Positions 10,195 to 20,756 of a DNA stretch of 64,000 bases are shown one piece after another. The stretch is from Rhizobacter sp. Root1221 (lineage in GTDB: Bacteria > Pseudomonadota > Gammaproteobacteria > Burkholderiales > Burkholderiaceae_C), in contig NZ_LMDI01000008.1 in the NCBI RefSeq assembly GCF_001425785.1, positions 39,255 to 103,254 of the forward strand, given 5' to 3'. The notes beneath the pieces were generated by a model. It had not been told where the DNA came from, made no database searches, and was given only the letters and a program-made list of their open reading frames with translations. A program made the position numbers and the translations under genes. Positions within the stretch are counted from its first letter, which is position 1. Each line of letters begins with the position of its first letter.

Positions 10195-11550
10195 TCAGAC
10201 GTAAGCGGGAACCGTGGACGTCTTGTGCTCGATCAGGTGCACGAATTCGTCGCGGAAGTGTTTGATCATGGCGCGCACCGGCATCGCCGCGGCGTCGCCC
10301 AGCGCGCAGATGGTGCGGCCCTGGATGTTGTCGGCCACCGAGTTCAGCAGGTCGATGTCTTCCAGGCGGCCCTGGCCGTTCGCGATGCGGTCCACCATGC
10401 GGTACAGCCAGCCCGTGCCTTCGCGGCACGGCGTGCACTGGCCGCAGCTTTCGTGCATGTAGAAGTACGACAGGCGCAGCAGGCTTTGCACCATGCAACG
10501 GGAGTCGTCCATCACGATGACGGCGCCCGACCCCAGCATGGAGCCGGCCTTGGCGATGGAATCGTAGTCCATCGTCAGGTCCATCATGATGCCGCCGGGC
10601 AGCACCGGTGACGACGAGCCGCCGGGGATCACGGCCTTGAGCTTGCGGCCCTTGCGCACGCCGCCGGCGAGTTCGAGCAGCTTGGAAAACGGCGTGCCGA
10701 GCGGGATCTCGAAGTTGCCGGGTTGCTCCACGTCACCCACCACCGAGAAGATCTTCGTGCCACCGTTGTTGGGCTTGCCGATCTCGAGGTACGGCTGGCC
10801 GCCGTTGCGGATGATCCACGGCACCGCGGCGAACGTCTCGGTGTTGTTGATCGTGGTGGGCTTGCCGTACAAGCCGTAGCTGGCCGGGAACGGCGGCTTG
10901 AAGCGGGGCTGGCCCTTCTTGCCTTCGAGCGATTCGAGCAGCGCGGTCTCTTCACCGCAGATGTATGCGCCGAAGCCGTGGGCGCCGTGCAGCTGGAAGC
11001 TGAACGCGGAGCCGAGGATCTTGTCACCCAGGAACCCCGCGGCGCGGGCCTCCTCGAGCGCAGCCTCGAAGCGCTCGTACACCTCGAAGATCTCGCCGTG
11101 GATGTAGTTGTAGCCCACGTTGATGCCCATCGCGAAGGCGGCAATGGCCATGCCTTCGATGACGATGTGCGGGTTGTACATCAGGATGTCGCGGTCCTTG
11201 CACGTGCCCGGCTCCCCTTCGTCGGAGTTGCAGACGAGGAACTTCTGGCCCGGGAACTGGCGGGGCATGAAGCTCCACTTCAGGCCCGTGGGGAACCCGG
11301 CGCCGCCGCGGCCGCGCAGGCCCGACGACTTCACTTCCGCGATGACCTGGTCAGGGGTCATGGGTTCGCCGCCGTTGCCGCCGGTGAGGATCTTGCGCAG
11401 GGCCTGGTAGCCGCCGCGGGCTTCGTAGTCCTTGATGGACCAGTTCTTGCCGTCGAGGTCGGCGTAGATCTGCGCGCCGATGTGGCGGCCGTGGAAGCAG
11501 GTTTCGAGGCCCTTGGCCTGGAACTTGGAGAGGTCGAGCTGGGGTTGCAT
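10195..11550 (-). CDS. nuoF: NADH-quinone oxidoreductase subunit F
   Basis: A 451-residue NADH-binding, FMN-binding subunit. Visible motifs are the glycine-rich [16 protein letters not shown] near residue 70, the FMN region [14 protein letters not shown], and the 4Fe-4S cysteines in [14 protein letters not shown] near the C-terminus. I use the ATG at 11550 ([10 protein letters not shown]). A GTG six codons upstream (11568) overlaps the nuoE stop as GTGA and is a credible coupled start, giving 457 residues. Longer extensions run into nuoE. Confidence 0.95.
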   Translation of the reverse strand: MQPQLDLSKFQAKGLETCFHGRHIGAQIYADLDGKNWSIKDYEARGGYQALRKILTGGNGGEPMTPDQVIAEVKSSGLRGRGGAGFPTGLKWSFMPRQFPGQKFLVCNSDEGEPGTCKDRDILMYNPHIVIEGMAIAAFAMGINVGYNYIHGEIFEVYERFEAALEEARAAGFLGDKILGSAFSFQLHGAHGFGAYICGEETALLESLEGKKGQPRFKPPFPASYGLYGKPTTINNTETFAAVPWIIRNGGQPYLEIGKPNNGGTKIFSVVGDVEQPGNFEIPLGTPFSKLLELAGGVRKGRKLKAVIPGGSSSPVLPGGIMMDLTMDYDSIAKAGSMLGSGAVIVMDDSRCMVQSLLRLSYFYMHESCGQCTPCREGTGWLYRMVDRIANGQGRLEDIDLLNSVADNIQGRTICALGDAAAMPVRAMIKHFRDEFVHLIEHKTSTVPAYV

Positions 11551-11564
11551 CTCGGGGCCCTCGG

Positions 11565-12068
11565 TCACTTGATCGCCGCGCGCAGCGTGTCGACGAGTTC
11601 GTCGAGGCGCTCGGGGGTCATGAAGCTGCACATCTGGCGGTCGTTGACGAGCATCACCGGCGCGTCGGCGCACGCACCGAGGCATTCGCTCTTCTGCACG
11701 GTGAACAGGCCGTCGGCGGTGGTGCCACCCTGCTCCACACCCAGCTTCTCGCAGAGGTGGTTCAGGGCCTTCTGGCCATCACGCAGCTGGCACGGCAGGT
11801 TCGCGCAGACGTTCAGCTTGAACGTGCCACGCGGCGCCTGGTTGTACATGTTGTAGAACGTGGTGACCTCGTGCACCGCGATCGGCGGCATGCCCAGCAC
11901 ATCGGCAATCTGCCGCTCGGCTTCGGCGGACACGTGGCCCTGCTCCTGCTGGACGATGGCGAGGCAGGCCATCACGGCCGACTGACGCTGGTCGGCCGGG
12001 TACTTCGCGACTTCGCGGGCGAAACGTGCCAGCGTTGCTGCCGAGGGGGTGGCGTCGGTTGAGCTCAT
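11565..12068 (-). CDS. nuoE: NADH-quinone oxidoreductase subunit E
   Basis: A 167-residue thioredoxin-fold subunit holding the 2Fe-2S cluster N1a. The ligand cysteines appear as [12 protein letters not shown] and [13 protein letters not shown], with the family pattern [15 protein letters not shown] before them. The start MSSTDATPS at 12068 was chosen because upstream extension overlaps nuoD and has no family similarity. The stop overlaps a possible GTG start of nuoF. Confidence 0.96.
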   Translation of the reverse strand: MSSTDATPSAATLARFAREVAKYPADQRQSAVMACLAIVQQEQGHVSAEAERQIADVLGMPPIAVHEVTTFYNMYNQAPRGTFKLNVCANLPCQLRDGQKALNHLCEKLGVEQGGTTADGLFTVQKSECLGACADAPVMLVNDRQMCSFMTPERLDELVDTLRAAIK

Positions 12069-12075
12069 CGGGGTA

Positions 12076-13329
12076 TTACCTGTCAATCTCGCCGAACACG
12101 ATGTCCATGGTGCCGATGACCGCCACGGCGTCGGCAATCATGTGACCCCGTGACATTTCATCCATGGCCGCGAGGTGGGCAAAACCGGGCGGGCGGATCT
12201 TCAGGCGATAGGGTTTGTTGGCGCCGTCACTGACGATGTAGATGCCGAACTCGCCCTTCGGGTGTTCGACCGCGGCATAGACCTCGCCTTCCGGCACGCG
12301 GAAGCCTTCGGTGAACAGCTTGAAGTGGTGGATCAGCTCTTCCATGCTGGACTTCATGTCCACGCGCGACGGCGGCGCCACCTTGTGGTTGTCGGTGATG
12401 ACCGGACCAGGGTTCGCACGCAGCCAGGTCACGCACTGCTGGATGATGCGGTTCGACTCGCGCATCTCGGCGATGCGCACGAGGTAGCGGTCGTAGGTGT
12501 CGCCGTTGGTGCCCACCGGCACGTCGAAGTCGACGTGCGCGTAGGCGTCGTACGGCTGCTTCTTGCGCAGGTCCCAGGCGATGCCCGAGCCGCGCAGCAT
12601 GGGGCCGCTGAAGCCCAGGTTCAGGGCACGCTCGGGCGTGACCACGCCGATGCCCACGGTGCGCTGCTTCCAGATGCGGTTCTCGGTGAGCAGCGTTTCG
12701 TAGTCGTCGACGTTTTTCGGGAAGCGGCGGCAGAAGTCCTCGATGAAGTCGAGGAGCGAGCCTTGCCGGTTCTCGTTGAGTGCGTTGATGGCCTTCGCGT
12801 TGCGGATCTTCGAGGCCTTGTACTGCGGCATCTCCTCGGGCAGGTCGCGGTACACGCCGCCCGGCCGGAAGTAGGCCGCGTGCATGCGCGCACCCGACAC
12901 CGCCTCGTACATGTCGAACAGGTCTTCCCGCTCGCGGAAGCAGTAGATCAGCACGTTCATGGCGCCGCAGTCGAGGCCGTGCGCGCCGAGCCACATCAGG
13001 TGGTTCAGCAGCCGGGTGATCTCGGCGAACATGACGCGGATGTACTGCGCGCGCAGCGGCACGTCGATGCCCATCAGCTTCTCGATGGCCATGCAGTACG
13101 CCTGCTCGTTGGACATCATCGACACGTAGTCGAGGCGGTCCATGTACGGCAGGCTCTGGATGTACGTCTTGCTTTCGGCCAGCTTTTCGGTGGCGCGGTG
13201 CAGCAGGCCGATGTGCGGGTCGGCACGCTGGATCACTTCGCCGTCGAGTTCGAGCACGAGGCGCAACACCCCGTGCGCGGCGGGGTGCTGGGGACCGAAG
13301 TTCAGCGTGTAGTTCTTGATCTCAGCCAT
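12076..13329 (-). CDS. nuoD: NADH-quinone oxidoreductase subunit D
   Basis: A 417-residue 49-kDa-type subunit that lines the quinone-reduction site. Family markers are [21 protein letters not shown] at the N-terminus, with the HPAAHG loop contacting quinone, and [14 protein letters not shown]. It ends in DIVFGEIDR, the usual C-terminus. Its start ATG shares one base with the nuoC stop (TAATG). Confidence 0.97.
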   Translation of the reverse strand: MAEIKNYTLNFGPQHPAAHGVLRLVLELDGEVIQRADPHIGLLHRATEKLAESKTYIQSLPYMDRLDYVSMMSNEQAYCMAIEKLMGIDVPLRAQYIRVMFAEITRLLNHLMWLGAHGLDCGAMNVLIYCFREREDLFDMYEAVSGARMHAAYFRPGGVYRDLPEEMPQYKASKIRNAKAINALNENRQGSLLDFIEDFCRRFPKNVDDYETLLTENRIWKQRTVGIGVVTPERALNLGFSGPMLRGSGIAWDLRKKQPYDAYAHVDFDVPVGTNGDTYDRYLVRIAEMRESNRIIQQCVTWLRANPGPVITDNHKVAPPSRVDMKSSMEELIHHFKLFTEGFRVPEGEVYAAVEHPKGEFGIYIVSDGANKPYRLKIRPPGFAHLAAMDEMSRGHMIADAVAVIGTMDIVFGEIDR

Positions 13330-13925
13330 TAATGCAGACCACCGTAGTTGTCTTCACGGATGATGCGGGGGGTGATTTCGCGCGGCTCGATCGTGACCGG
13401 TTGGTAGATCACGCGCTTCTGCTCCGCGTCGTAGCGCATCTCGACGTGGCCGGACGTGGGGAAATCCTTGCGGAACGGGTGGCCGATGAAACCGTAGTCG
13501 GTGAGGATGCGGCGCAGGTCCTCGTGCCCGTCGAACAGGATGCCGTACAGGTCGAACGCCTCGCGCTCGAACCAGTTGGCCGAGTTCCAGACGGGCGTGA
13601 CGGACGCCACCGACGGCAGGTCGTCTTCCGGGCAGAACACCTTCAGGCGAAGGCGCCAGTTGTTCGTGATGGACAGCAGGTGGGAGACGGCGCAGAAGCG
13701 CAGGCCATCCCAGGGCTGGTCCTTGTAGCTGGAGTAGTCGACACCGCAGAGGTCGAGCAGCTGCTCGAACTTGAGCGAGGGGTGATCGCGCAACAACTGC
13801 GCGGTGGCGAGGTAGTCGGCCGCCTTGACGGTCAGCGTCAGTTCACCGCGATCGAGCACCAGGGCTTTGATCGACGGACCGAGTTCGGCCTCCAGGAGGG
13901 CCTTCAACGTTTCGATTTTGCTCAT
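13329..13925 (-). CDS. nuoC: NADH-quinone oxidoreductase subunit C
   Basis: A 198-residue 30-kDa-type subunit, separate from NuoD as in betaproteobacteria rather than fused as in E. coli. The signature near residues 120-150 reads [29 protein letters not shown], including the ERE-DLYGI element. It is a peripheral-arm scaffold protein without a cofactor. It overlaps nuoD by one base and follows nuoB by 12. Confidence 0.96.
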   Translation of the reverse strand: MSKIETLKALLEAELGPSIKALVLDRGELTLTVKAADYLATAQLLRDHPSLKFEQLLDLCGVDYSSYKDQPWDGLRFCAVSHLLSITNNWRLRLKVFCPEDDLPSVASVTPVWNSANWFEREAFDLYGILFDGHEDLRRILTDYGFIGHPFRKDFPTSGHVEMRYDAEQKRVIYQPVTIEPREITPRIIREDNYGGLH

Positions 13926-13937
13926 CGCTGCAGGTCC

Positions 13938-14414
<477 letters not shown>

Positions 14415-14429
14415 ACTGCTACCCCTTGA

Positions 14430-14789
14430 TCATTCCCAGTCCAATGCGCCCTTTTTCCACTCGTAGGCAAAACCTACGACGAGGACACCCAGGAACACCA
14501 TCATGGCCCAGAAGCCGACGGCACCGATTTCCTTCAGCGAAACTGCCCACGGGAAGAGGAAGGCAATTTCCAGGTCGAACAGGATGAACAGGATGGCGAC
14601 GAGGTAATACCGCACATCGAATTTCATCCGGGCGTCTTCGAACGCCTCGAACCCACATTCATACGGAGAGTTTTTTGCCGTGTCGGGGCGACGCGGGCCG
14701 AGCAGGAAACCCAGCACCTGGGGCGCCACACCGACCGCCACGCCGACCAGGATGAACAGGATGACGGGCAGGTAGGGAGCCAGGTTCAT
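14430..14789 (-). CDS. nuoA: NADH-quinone oxidoreductase subunit A
   Basis: A 119-residue, three-helix membrane subunit, the first gene of the nuo operon. Family segments are [20 protein letters not shown], the loop with the conserved cysteine, and [22 protein letters not shown]. Upstream on the same strand are a terminator-like hairpin and tRNA-Leu, so the operon promoter should lie near 14,790-14,860 or transcription must read through from the tRNA. Confidence 0.97.
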   Translation of the reverse strand: MNLAPYLPVILFILVGVAVGVAPQVLGFLLGPRRPDTAKNSPYECGFEAFEDARMKFDVRYYLVAILFILFDLEIAFLFPWAVSLKEIGAVGFWAMMVFLGVLVVGFAYEWKKGALDWE

Positions 14790-14812
14790 GGTGGGCCTGC
14801 TTCAGGTCTTCT

Positions 14813-14850
14813 TAAGGACAAAGACGGAGCGCACATCAGCGCGCTCCGTC
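14813..14850 (-). terminator. Hairpin with T-rich tail after tRNA-Leu
   Basis: A perfect 10-bp inverted repeat, GACGGAGCGC (14823-14832) against GCGCTCCGTC (14841-14850), with an 8-base loop. Read on the minus strand it is followed by TTTGTCCTT. It lies 9 bases after the tRNA-Leu 3' end and 33 bases before nuoA, so it would separate the tRNA transcript from the nuo operon. The T-tract is interrupted, so termination may be partial. Confidence 0.65.
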
Positions 14851-14858
14851 GAAAGATC

Positions 14859-14943
14859 TGGTGCCGACGGCGAGACTCGAACTCGCACAGCTTTCGCCAC
14901 TACCCCCTCAAGATAGCGTGTCTACCAATTTCACCACGTCGGC
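14859..14943 (-). tRNA. tRNA-Leu (anticodon GAG)
   Basis: The 85-base minus-strand sequence folds as a class II tRNA. The acceptor stem is GCCGACG/CGTCGGC and the CCA end is encoded. The D-loop contains GGTAGACAC, the anticodon arm is CTATC-TTGAGGG-GGTAG giving anticodon GAG, a long variable arm is present, and the T-loop is TTCGAGT. It reads CUC/CUU leucine codons. It lies between secG and nuoA, a common order in Burkholderiales. Confidence 0.95.
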
Positions 14944-15092
14944 GGTGCACTTTTCATAGTGTTCGGATCGCTTGAGGTTTGCTCACCGAACAGCCACTTA
15001 TTCTAACCTGATTCCCTTGATTTTCACAGGGGTACGCTGCGTTGCAGCACACCAATTTAGGAGGACATTCTGTCCACCCCTTCCAAGACCTC

Positions 15093-15512
15093 TTACTTCG
15101 TGGTGGAAGCTGCCGATGCGGCAGCTTCAGGCGCACTGGCCTGCACCACCGGAGCGGGCACCGCCGCGCCCGATGCCGGCGCCTGCATGGCACTCGGGAT
15201 CTGCACCGGCGCGCTGGCGGCCGGGCCGGCAGCACGGTCGAGCACGCTGTCGCTCGTGGCGGGGGTGCCGCGGGACGAGCTGGAGAAGTACACCAGGGCC
15301 AGCGTGCAGCAGAAGAAGACCGCGGCCGCAATGGCCGTGGAGCGCGACAGGAAGTTCGCGCTGCCCGTGGCGCCGAAGAGGCTGCCCGACGAACCACTGC
15401 CGAACGACGCCCCCATGTCGGCGCCCTTGCCGTGCTGGATGAGCACCAGGCCGATCATCACCAGGGCCGACAACATCTGGACGGCCAGCACCACGTTCAA
15501 CAGCATTTGCAT
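15093..15512 (-). CDS. secG: Preprotein translocase subunit SecG
   Basis: A 139-residue protein with two transmembrane helices. The first is LLNVVLAVQMLSALVMIGLVLIQ, followed by the SecG signature QHGKGADMGASFGSGSSGSLFG and a second helix near residues 60-76. It stimulates SecYEG-mediated export. The C-terminal ~60 residues are Ala/Pro/Ser-rich low complexity, as in many betaproteobacterial SecG. It lies just downstream of tpiA in the same orientation. Confidence 0.95.
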   Translation of the reverse strand: MQMLLNVVLAVQMLSALVMIGLVLIQHGKGADMGASFGSGSSGSLFGATGSANFLSRSTAIAAAVFFCCTLALVYFSSSSRGTPATSDSVLDRAAGPAASAPVQIPSAMQAPASGAAVPAPVVQASAPEAAASAASTTK

Positions 15513-15557
15513 TTTCTTTTAGCTCCGGAAGATTCTGAGGGCAAGGAACGGCGGCGA

Positions 15558-16304
15558 TCAGCCGGCCGCCTTGCAGATGGCGGCGAAATCCGCCGCCTTG
15601 AGTGACGCGCCGCCGATCAGGCCGCCGTCGATGTCAGCCTGGCCGAGCAGCTGCACCGCGTTGTCGGGCTTCATGCTGCCCCCGTAGAGGATCAGCATCT
15701 CGTCCGACTTGGTGGTGGCCGCATGCAGTTGCGCGCGCAGCAGCGCGTGCACGGCCTGGGCCTGCTCCGGCGAGGCGGTCTTGCCGGTGCCGATGGCCCA
15801 CACGGGCTCGTAGGCCACCACGACCTGCGAGATGCAGTGGCCAAGCGTGTGGATGACCGCCGACAACTGGCGCTTGACCACATGGTCCGTTTCACCGGCC
15901 TCGCGTTCGGCCAGCGTTTCGCCCACGCAGACGATGGGGGTGAGCTTGTGGGCCAGCGCCGCCTTGGCCTTGTCGGCCACCAGCTGGTCGGACTCGCCGT
16001 GCAGCGCGCGGCGCTCCGAGTGGCCCACGATCACGAAATGGCAACCGAACTCGGCCAGCATGGACGCCGACACCTCGCCGGTGAACGCACCCGACTCGTG
16101 GGCCGAGCAATCCTGGGCACCCCACTGGATGCGGCTGCCCTGCAGCGACAGGGCCACGTCGCCCAGGTACGGGAACGGCGAGCACACCGCCACCGCGGCA
16201 TCCCACGGCCCGGCGGCATTGAGGCCGGCCAGCAGTTCGGCGTTGGCCGCACGGCTGCCGTTCATCTTCCAATTGCCCACCACGAGCTTGCGACGCATCG
16301 TCAT
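15558..16304 (-). CDS. tpiA: Triosephosphate isomerase
   Basis: A 248-residue TIM-barrel enzyme converting dihydroxyacetone phosphate and glyceraldehyde 3-phosphate. Visible active-site elements are the N-terminal GNWKMNG (catalytic Lys), VGHSERR (His) and [15 protein letters not shown] (catalytic Glu and start of loop 6), plus the phosphate-binding [10 protein letters not shown]. It is followed by secG after 45 bases; both are probably co-transcribed with the upstream oxidoreductase gene. Confidence 0.97.
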   Translation of the reverse strand: MTMRRKLVVGNWKMNGSRAANAELLAGLNAAGPWDAAVAVCSPFPYLGDVALSLQGSRIQWGAQDCSAHESGAFTGEVSASMLAEFGCHFVIVGHSERRALHGESDQLVADKAKAALAHKLTPIVCVGETLAEREAGETDHVVKRQLSAVIHTLGHCISQVVVAYEPVWAIGTGKTASPEQAQAVHALLRAQLHAATTKSDEMLILYGGSMKPDNAVQLLGQADIDGGLIGGASLKAADFAAICKAAG

Positions 16305-16329
16305 CTTCCTTGTTCGGGTTCGGTCAGGT

Positions 16330-17316
16330 TCACCAGGTGAGAACCAGCTTGCCGATGTGCTGGTTCGATTCCATCAGCGCGTGCGACTGGCCGGCATCGG
16401 CCGCGGCGAACGTCTGGTGGATCACAGGCTTGATGCGGCCCGCCTCGAGCCAGGGCCACACGGTTTGGCGCAACGACGCGGCAATGGCCGCCTTGAAGGC
16501 CAACGGACGCGGCCGCAGCGTGGAACCGGTGATCACCAGGCGACGGCGCAGCACGAGGCCCGCGTCGATCTTGGCGTCCACCCCACCCTGCACCGCGATG
16601 ATCACGATGCGGCCATCCTCGGCCAGGCACTGGATCTCGCGCGCCACGTAGTCGCCCGCCACCATGTCGAGCACGACGTCGACGCCGCGCCCTTCGGTGA
16701 TGCGCTTGGCCTCGGCCACGAAATCGTGCGTGCGGTAGTTGATGGCGTGGTCGGCACCCAGGTCGGCACACGCGCGGCACTTGTCGTCGCTGCCCGCGGT
16801 GGCGATCACCGTGGCGCCCCACGCCTTGGCAAGCTGGATGGCCGTGACACCGATGCCGCTCGTGCCGCCCTGCACCAGGAACACCTCACCCGGCTGCAGG
16901 CGCGCGCGGTCGAACACGTTCGACCACACCGTGAAAAACGTTTCCGGCAGGCTGGCCGCCTCGATGTCGCTGAAGCCTTGCGGCACCGGCAGGCACTGGC
17001 CCACCGGCGCGACACACAGTTCGGCATACCCGCCACCGGCCACCAGCGCGCAAACGCGGTCGCCCGCCTTCAGGCCGGCAGCGGCCATCGCCGCGGCGTC
17101 ACCACCCACGATGACACCCGCCACCTCGAGGCCCGGCAGGTCGGACGCACCCGGGGGCACCGGGTAGAAGCCCTTGCGCTGCAGGACATCGGGGCGGTTC
17201 ACGCCCGACGCCGCCACACGGATCAACACCTCGCCTGCGCCCGGAACGGGGTCCGGGCGGTCGGCCAGGCGGAGCACCTCAGGCGCCCCGTACGTGGAGA
17301 TCTCGATGGCTTTCAT
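16330..17316 (-). CDS. NAD(P)H quinone oxidoreductase, PIG3/QOR type
   Basis: A 328-residue zinc-independent medium-chain dehydrogenase/reductase. The N-terminal GroES-like domain begins [15 protein letters not shown] and contains [15 protein letters not shown]. The Rossmann domain has [17 protein letters not shown] around residue 150, typical of the PIG3 subgroup, which reduces quinones with NADPH. No zinc-ligand cysteines are evident. It lies between pnp and tpiA in the same direction. The physiological substrate is not deducible. Confidence 0.9.
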   Translation of the reverse strand: MKAIEISTYGAPEVLRLADRPDPVPGAGEVLIRVAASGVNRPDVLQRKGFYPVPPGASDLPGLEVAGVIVGGDAAAMAAAGLKAGDRVCALVAGGGYAELCVAPVGQCLPVPQGFSDIEAASLPETFFTVWSNVFDRARLQPGEVFLVQGGTSGIGVTAIQLAKAWGATVIATAGSDDKCRACADLGADHAINYRTHDFVAEAKRITEGRGVDVVLDMVAGDYVAREIQCLAEDGRIVIIAVQGGVDAKIDAGLVLRRRLVITGSTLRPRPLAFKAAIAASLRQTVWPWLEAGRIKPVIHQTFAAADAGQSHALMESNQHIGKLVLTW

Positions 17317-17337
17317 GGCGTCAGGGCCTTTGGCCGA

Positions 17338-19452
17338 TCACTCGCCAGCGGGTTGCTGGTCGCGCTCGATCAGCGCCTTCATCGACAGCTTGATGCGGCC
17401 CTTTTCGTCGGTCTCGAGCACCTTGACCTTGACGATCTGGCCTTCCTTCAGGAAGTCGGTGACCTTCTCCACGCGCTGGTGGGCGATCTGGCTGATGTGC
17501 AGCAGACCGTCCTTGCCCGGGAGCAGGTTCACGAGCGCGCCGAACTCGAGCAGCTTCGTGATGGGGCCTTCGTAGACCTTGCCCACTTCCACTTCGGCGG
17601 TGATCTCTTCGATGCGCTTCTTGGCGTACGCGGCCTTGTCGGCGTCGGCCGAGGCGATGGTGATGGTGCCGTCTTCGCCGATGTCGATCGTGGTGCCGGT
17701 TTCTTCGGTCAGCGCACGGATGGTGGCGCCGCCCTTGCCGATCACGTCACGGATCTTTTCCGGGTTGATCTTCATCGTGTACAGGCGCGGCGCGAACTGC
17801 GAGACCTCGGTCTTCGCTTCGCCCAGGGCGCTCGTCATCTCGCCGAGGATGTGCAGGCGGGCTTCCTTGGCCTGCGCCAGCGCGACCTGCATGATTTCCT
17901 TCGTGATGCCCTGGATCTTGATGTCCATCTGCAGCGCGGTGATGCCGGCGGTGGTGCCTGCCACCTTGAAGTCCATGTCGCCGAGGTGATCTTCGTCACC
18001 CAGGATGTCGGTCAGCACGGCGAAGCGGTTGCCGTCCTTGATCAGGCCCATGGCGATGCCGGCGACGTGCGCCTTCAGCGGCACGCCAGCGTCCATCAGT
18101 GCGAGGCAGCCGCCGCACACCGAGGCCATCGACGACGAACCGTTCGATTCGGTGATTTCCGACACGACACGCATCGAGTACGGGAACTCGGTGCGGTCCG
18201 GCAGCACGGCGACGAGCGCGCGCTTGGCCAGGCGGCCGTGGCCGATTTCGCGGCGCTTCGGCGTGCCCACGCGGCCGGTTTCGCCGGTGGCGAACGGAGG
18301 CATGTTGTAGTGCAGCATGAAGTGTTCGCTGAACTCGCCGGCGAGGGCGTCGATCTTCTGCGAATCACGGTCGGTGCCGAGCGTGGCAGCCACCAGCGCC
18401 TGCGTTTCACCACGGGTGAACAGCGCCGAGCCGTGCACGCGCGGCAGCACGCCGTTGCGGATCTCGATCTGGCGCACGGTGCGGGTGTCGCGGCCGTCGA
18501 TGCGCGGCTCGCCCGACAGGATCTGGCTGCGCACGATGCGGGCTTCGATGTCGAACAGCACGTTGTCGACCTTGACCTTGTCGAACGCGATGGCGTCGGC
18601 GGTCAGGGCAGCCACCACGCCAGCGGTGACTTCACGCGTGGCTTGCGTGCGGGCTTGCTTGGAACGGATCTGGTAGGCGGCGCGGAGCTTCTCTTCGGCC
18701 AGCGCGGTGACCTGGCCGATGAAGGCCTCGTCCTTGGCGGGCGGCTGCCAGTCCCAGGCCGGCTTGCCGGCGTCGCGCACGAGTTCGTTGATGGCCGCGA
18801 TGGCGATGTTGCCTTGCTGGTGGCCGAACACCACGCCGCCGAGCATCACTTCTTCGCTCAGTTGCCGTGCTTCGGATTCCACCATCAGCACGGCGGCTTC
18901 GGTGCCGGCGACGACGAGGTCCATCGTCGAGTCGAGCAGCTGGGTCTTGCCCGGGTTCAGCACGTACTCGCCGTTGATGTAGCCCACGCGTGCAGCGCCG
19001 ATGGGGCCGTTGAACGGGATGCCGGAGATGGCGAGCGCAGCGCTGGAGCCGATCAGGGCGGCGATGTCGGCCGAGACCTCGGGGTTCAGCGACAGCACGT
19101 GGATGACGACCTGGACTTCGTTGTAGAAGCCTTCAGGGAACAGCGGGCGCAGCGGGCGGTCGATCAGGCGCGACGTGAGCGTCTCGAGTTCGCTCGGGCG
19201 GCCTTCGCGCTTGAAGAAGCTGCCGGGGATCTTGCCGGCGGCGTAGGTCTTCTCGATGTAGTCGACGGTCAGCGGGAAGAAGTCTTGCCCCGGCTTCGGG
19301 TTCTTGGCACCGACCACGGTGGCCAGGATCACGGTGTCTTCGATGTCGACCAGCACGGCGCCGCCAGATTGGCGCGCGATCTCACCGGTTTCGAGCGTGA
19401 CTTTGTGTTGACCCCATTGGAAGGTCTTGGTGACTTTGTTGAACATGCTCAT
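17338..19452 (-). CDS. pnp: Polyribonucleotide nucleotidyltransferase (PNPase)
   Basis: A 704-residue phosphorolytic 3'-5' exoribonuclease with two RNase PH cores, a KH domain ([17 protein letters not shown] near residue 565) and a C-terminal S1 domain ([20 protein letters not shown]). It degrades mRNA, alone or in the degradosome. The start MSMFNKV at 19452 is preceded by a good Shine-Dalgarno sequence (GAGGAGA). The frame is open for 27 more codons upstream but without homology. rpsO lies upstream with a terminator hairpin between them. Confidence 0.97.
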   Translation of the reverse strand: MSMFNKVTKTFQWGQHKVTLETGEIARQSGGAVLVDIEDTVILATVVGAKNPKPGQDFFPLTVDYIEKTYAAGKIPGSFFKREGRPSELETLTSRLIDRPLRPLFPEGFYNEVQVVIHVLSLNPEVSADIAALIGSSAALAISGIPFNGPIGAARVGYINGEYVLNPGKTQLLDSTMDLVVAGTEAAVLMVESEARQLSEEVMLGGVVFGHQQGNIAIAAINELVRDAGKPAWDWQPPAKDEAFIGQVTALAEEKLRAAYQIRSKQARTQATREVTAGVVAALTADAIAFDKVKVDNVLFDIEARIVRSQILSGEPRIDGRDTRTVRQIEIRNGVLPRVHGSALFTRGETQALVAATLGTDRDSQKIDALAGEFSEHFMLHYNMPPFATGETGRVGTPKRREIGHGRLAKRALVAVLPDRTEFPYSMRVVSEITESNGSSSMASVCGGCLALMDAGVPLKAHVAGIAMGLIKDGNRFAVLTDILGDEDHLGDMDFKVAGTTAGITALQMDIKIQGITKEIMQVALAQAKEARLHILGEMTSALGEAKTEVSQFAPRLYTMKINPEKIRDVIGKGGATIRALTEETGTTIDIGEDGTITIASADADKAAYAKKRIEEITAEVEVGKVYEGPITKLLEFGALVNLLPGKDGLLHISQIAHQRVEKVTDFLKEGQIVKVKVLETDEKGRIKLSMKALIERDQQPAGE

Positions 19453-19609
19453 GTGTCTCTCCTCAGTGTGCGACGCCTGGAGGGTGGCGCCTCGACCCTG
19501 GAGTTGCAGCATCCTGGCGCGATGCCATTCCATGAGCGCTCGGTGCGGAAGCGCATCGAACGCTGGTGGAATGACACATCGTCATCGGTGGACGCCTGGA
19601 CTCCAAAAC

Positions 19610-19645
19610 AAAGAGCCTGTGCTGGCGATCCCAGACAGGCTCTTT
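19610..19645 (-). terminator. Intrinsic terminator between rpsO and pnp
   Basis: An 11-bp perfect stem (AAAGAGCCTGT at 19610-19620 with ACAGGCTCTTT at 19635-19645). It contains an inner CTGG/CCAG stem, and its 3' side on the minus strand is followed by TTGTTTT. It follows rpsO by about 70 bases. On the plus strand it also ends in T5, so it could act in both directions. Confidence 0.75.
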
Positions 19646-19714
19646 TTGGAACTCATGAACCGGACAGATTCGCCGGAACTGCTCGCGACGTGGGGTTCAC
19701 GAGTTCCCGTGCGA

Positions 19715-19981
19715 TTACTTGCGCAGACCCAGCTTCTGGATCAGGGCCGTGTAGCGGTCAGCGTCACGGGCCTTCAGGTAGGCCAGCAGGCTCTTGCGGG
19801 TGTTGACCATCTTCAGGAGACCGCGGCGGCCGTGGTGGTCCTTCAGGTGGGTCTTGAAGTGGGGGGTCAGCTCGTTGATGCGGGCGGTCAGCAGGGCGAC
19901 CTGGACTTCGGGGGACCCGGTGTCGTTGGCGCTGCGTGCGTTCGACTTGACGATCTCGGCTTTTTGTTCGACGGTGGACAT
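19715..19981 (-). CDS. rpsO: 30S ribosomal protein S15
   Basis: An 88-residue primary rRNA-binding protein of the small subunit. The family pattern is clear: [49 protein letters not shown]. Length is standard. It is the first gene of the rpsO-pnp pair, has a strong -10 (TATAAT) upstream, and a terminator hairpin downstream. Confidence 0.98.
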   Translation of the reverse strand: MSTVEQKAEIVKSNARSANDTGSPEVQVALLTARINELTPHFKTHLKDHHGRRGLLKMVNTRKSLLAYLKARDADRYTALIQKLGLRK

Positions 19982-20134
19982 CTGTGTGTTTCCAGAAATA
20001 CCCGGTCGCTGCCCACTGGATGGGGTCGCGGTTTCGGGTGGGTTGACTTGCGGTAGCGGGGGAAACCTCCCCGCGCCGTGCGAAAGACCACGTTCGGTGG
20101 CCGCTCACGCCCCCTGGGAGCGCAAAGCCCGATG

Positions 20135-20140
20135 ATTATA
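20135..20140 (-). promoter_or_regulatory. -10 element of the rpsO promoter
   Basis: A perfect TATAAT on the minus strand, preceded by CGC, about 155 bases upstream of the rpsO start. No good -35 is seen at 17 bases (the region is GC-rich). The leader between this site and rpsO is long enough for the S15 autoregulatory structure known in other bacteria; I did not identify that fold. Confidence 0.5.
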
Positions 20141-20220
20141 GCGGAAGGCGGAGCGCCCGCTCCGCAGGGGTGCCGTCAAAAATCTTTCGGCACGGGGTCG
20201 GACCCGCGGATTTCAAGTCC

Positions 20221-20249
20221 CTTGAATTGCCTTCGCGCGCTCCAAATTC
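20221..20249 (+). promoter_or_regulatory. Candidate heat-shock (sigma-32) promoter of the sHsp gene
   Basis: CTTGAA at 20221-20226 matches the sigma-32 -35 consensus. After a 15-base spacer comes CCAAATTC (20242-20249), which partly matches the CCCCATNT -10. It lies about 60 bases before the small heat-shock gene start. The weak -10 keeps this tentative. Confidence 0.4.
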
Positions 20250-20307
20250 GGAACCATGGCGTGCTGCAACGGTGCAGCGGCTTCACCGAACCACCCAGGA
20301 GTCTCCC

Positions 20308-20742
20308 ATGTTTGTGTTCCCCGCCCCGGTCTCCGTTTCCGCCCCCCGCCGCTTTGCCTCGGCCCGGCTGCTCGACCAGCTGTTCTCCGAGCGCGTGAGC
20401 GCCCCGGCCAGCACCTCGCGCGTGCCGGCGATGGACGTCACCGAAAGCGACACCGCCTACACCCTCGCCTTCGACGTACCGGGGGTCACCCGCGAACAGC
20501 TGAAGGTGTCCGTGCAAGGGCGCCGCGTGGTGCTCGAGACGGCGGACGCCGCGGAGGCGCCGGCCGAGGAAGGCCAACGCGTGCTGTACCGCGAGCGCAC
20601 CCAGGCCCGTTATGCCCGCACCGTGGCGCTGCCGTCCGAGGTGGACGCCGCCAGCGCGTCGGCGAAGTTCGACAACGGCGTGCTGACGCTGGCGCTGACC
20701 AAGAAGGTGCCCACCGGCGCCACGCAGGTCGCCATCGGCTGA
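20308..20742 (+). CDS. Small heat-shock protein, Hsp20/alpha-crystallin family
   Basis: A 144-residue protein whose alpha-crystallin domain starts near residue 47 (MDVTESDTAYTLAFDVPGV). It ends with the diagnostic FDNGVLTLALTKK, and the intervening arm contains YARTVALPSEVD. It holds unfolding proteins in the cytoplasm under stress. The start at 20308 gives MFVFPAPVSV and has AGGAG upstream; the frame is open further upstream without homology. It is convergent with tsaD, 14 bases apart. Confidence 0.92.
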   Translation: MFVFPAPVSVSAPRRFASARLLDQLFSERVSAPASTSRVPAMDVTESDTAYTLAFDVPGVTREQLKVSVQGRRVVLETADAAEAPAEEGQRVLYRERTQARYARTVALPSEVDAASASAKFDNGVLTLALTKKVPTGATQVAIG

Positions 20743-20756
20743 GAGGCCGAGGGCCG

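Noticed and set aside
15832..19806. Plus-strand open frame of 1324 codons across tpiA-pnp
   Set aside because: Antisense shadow of tpiA, the oxidoreductase and pnp; no domain, no ribosome-binding site, biased composition.
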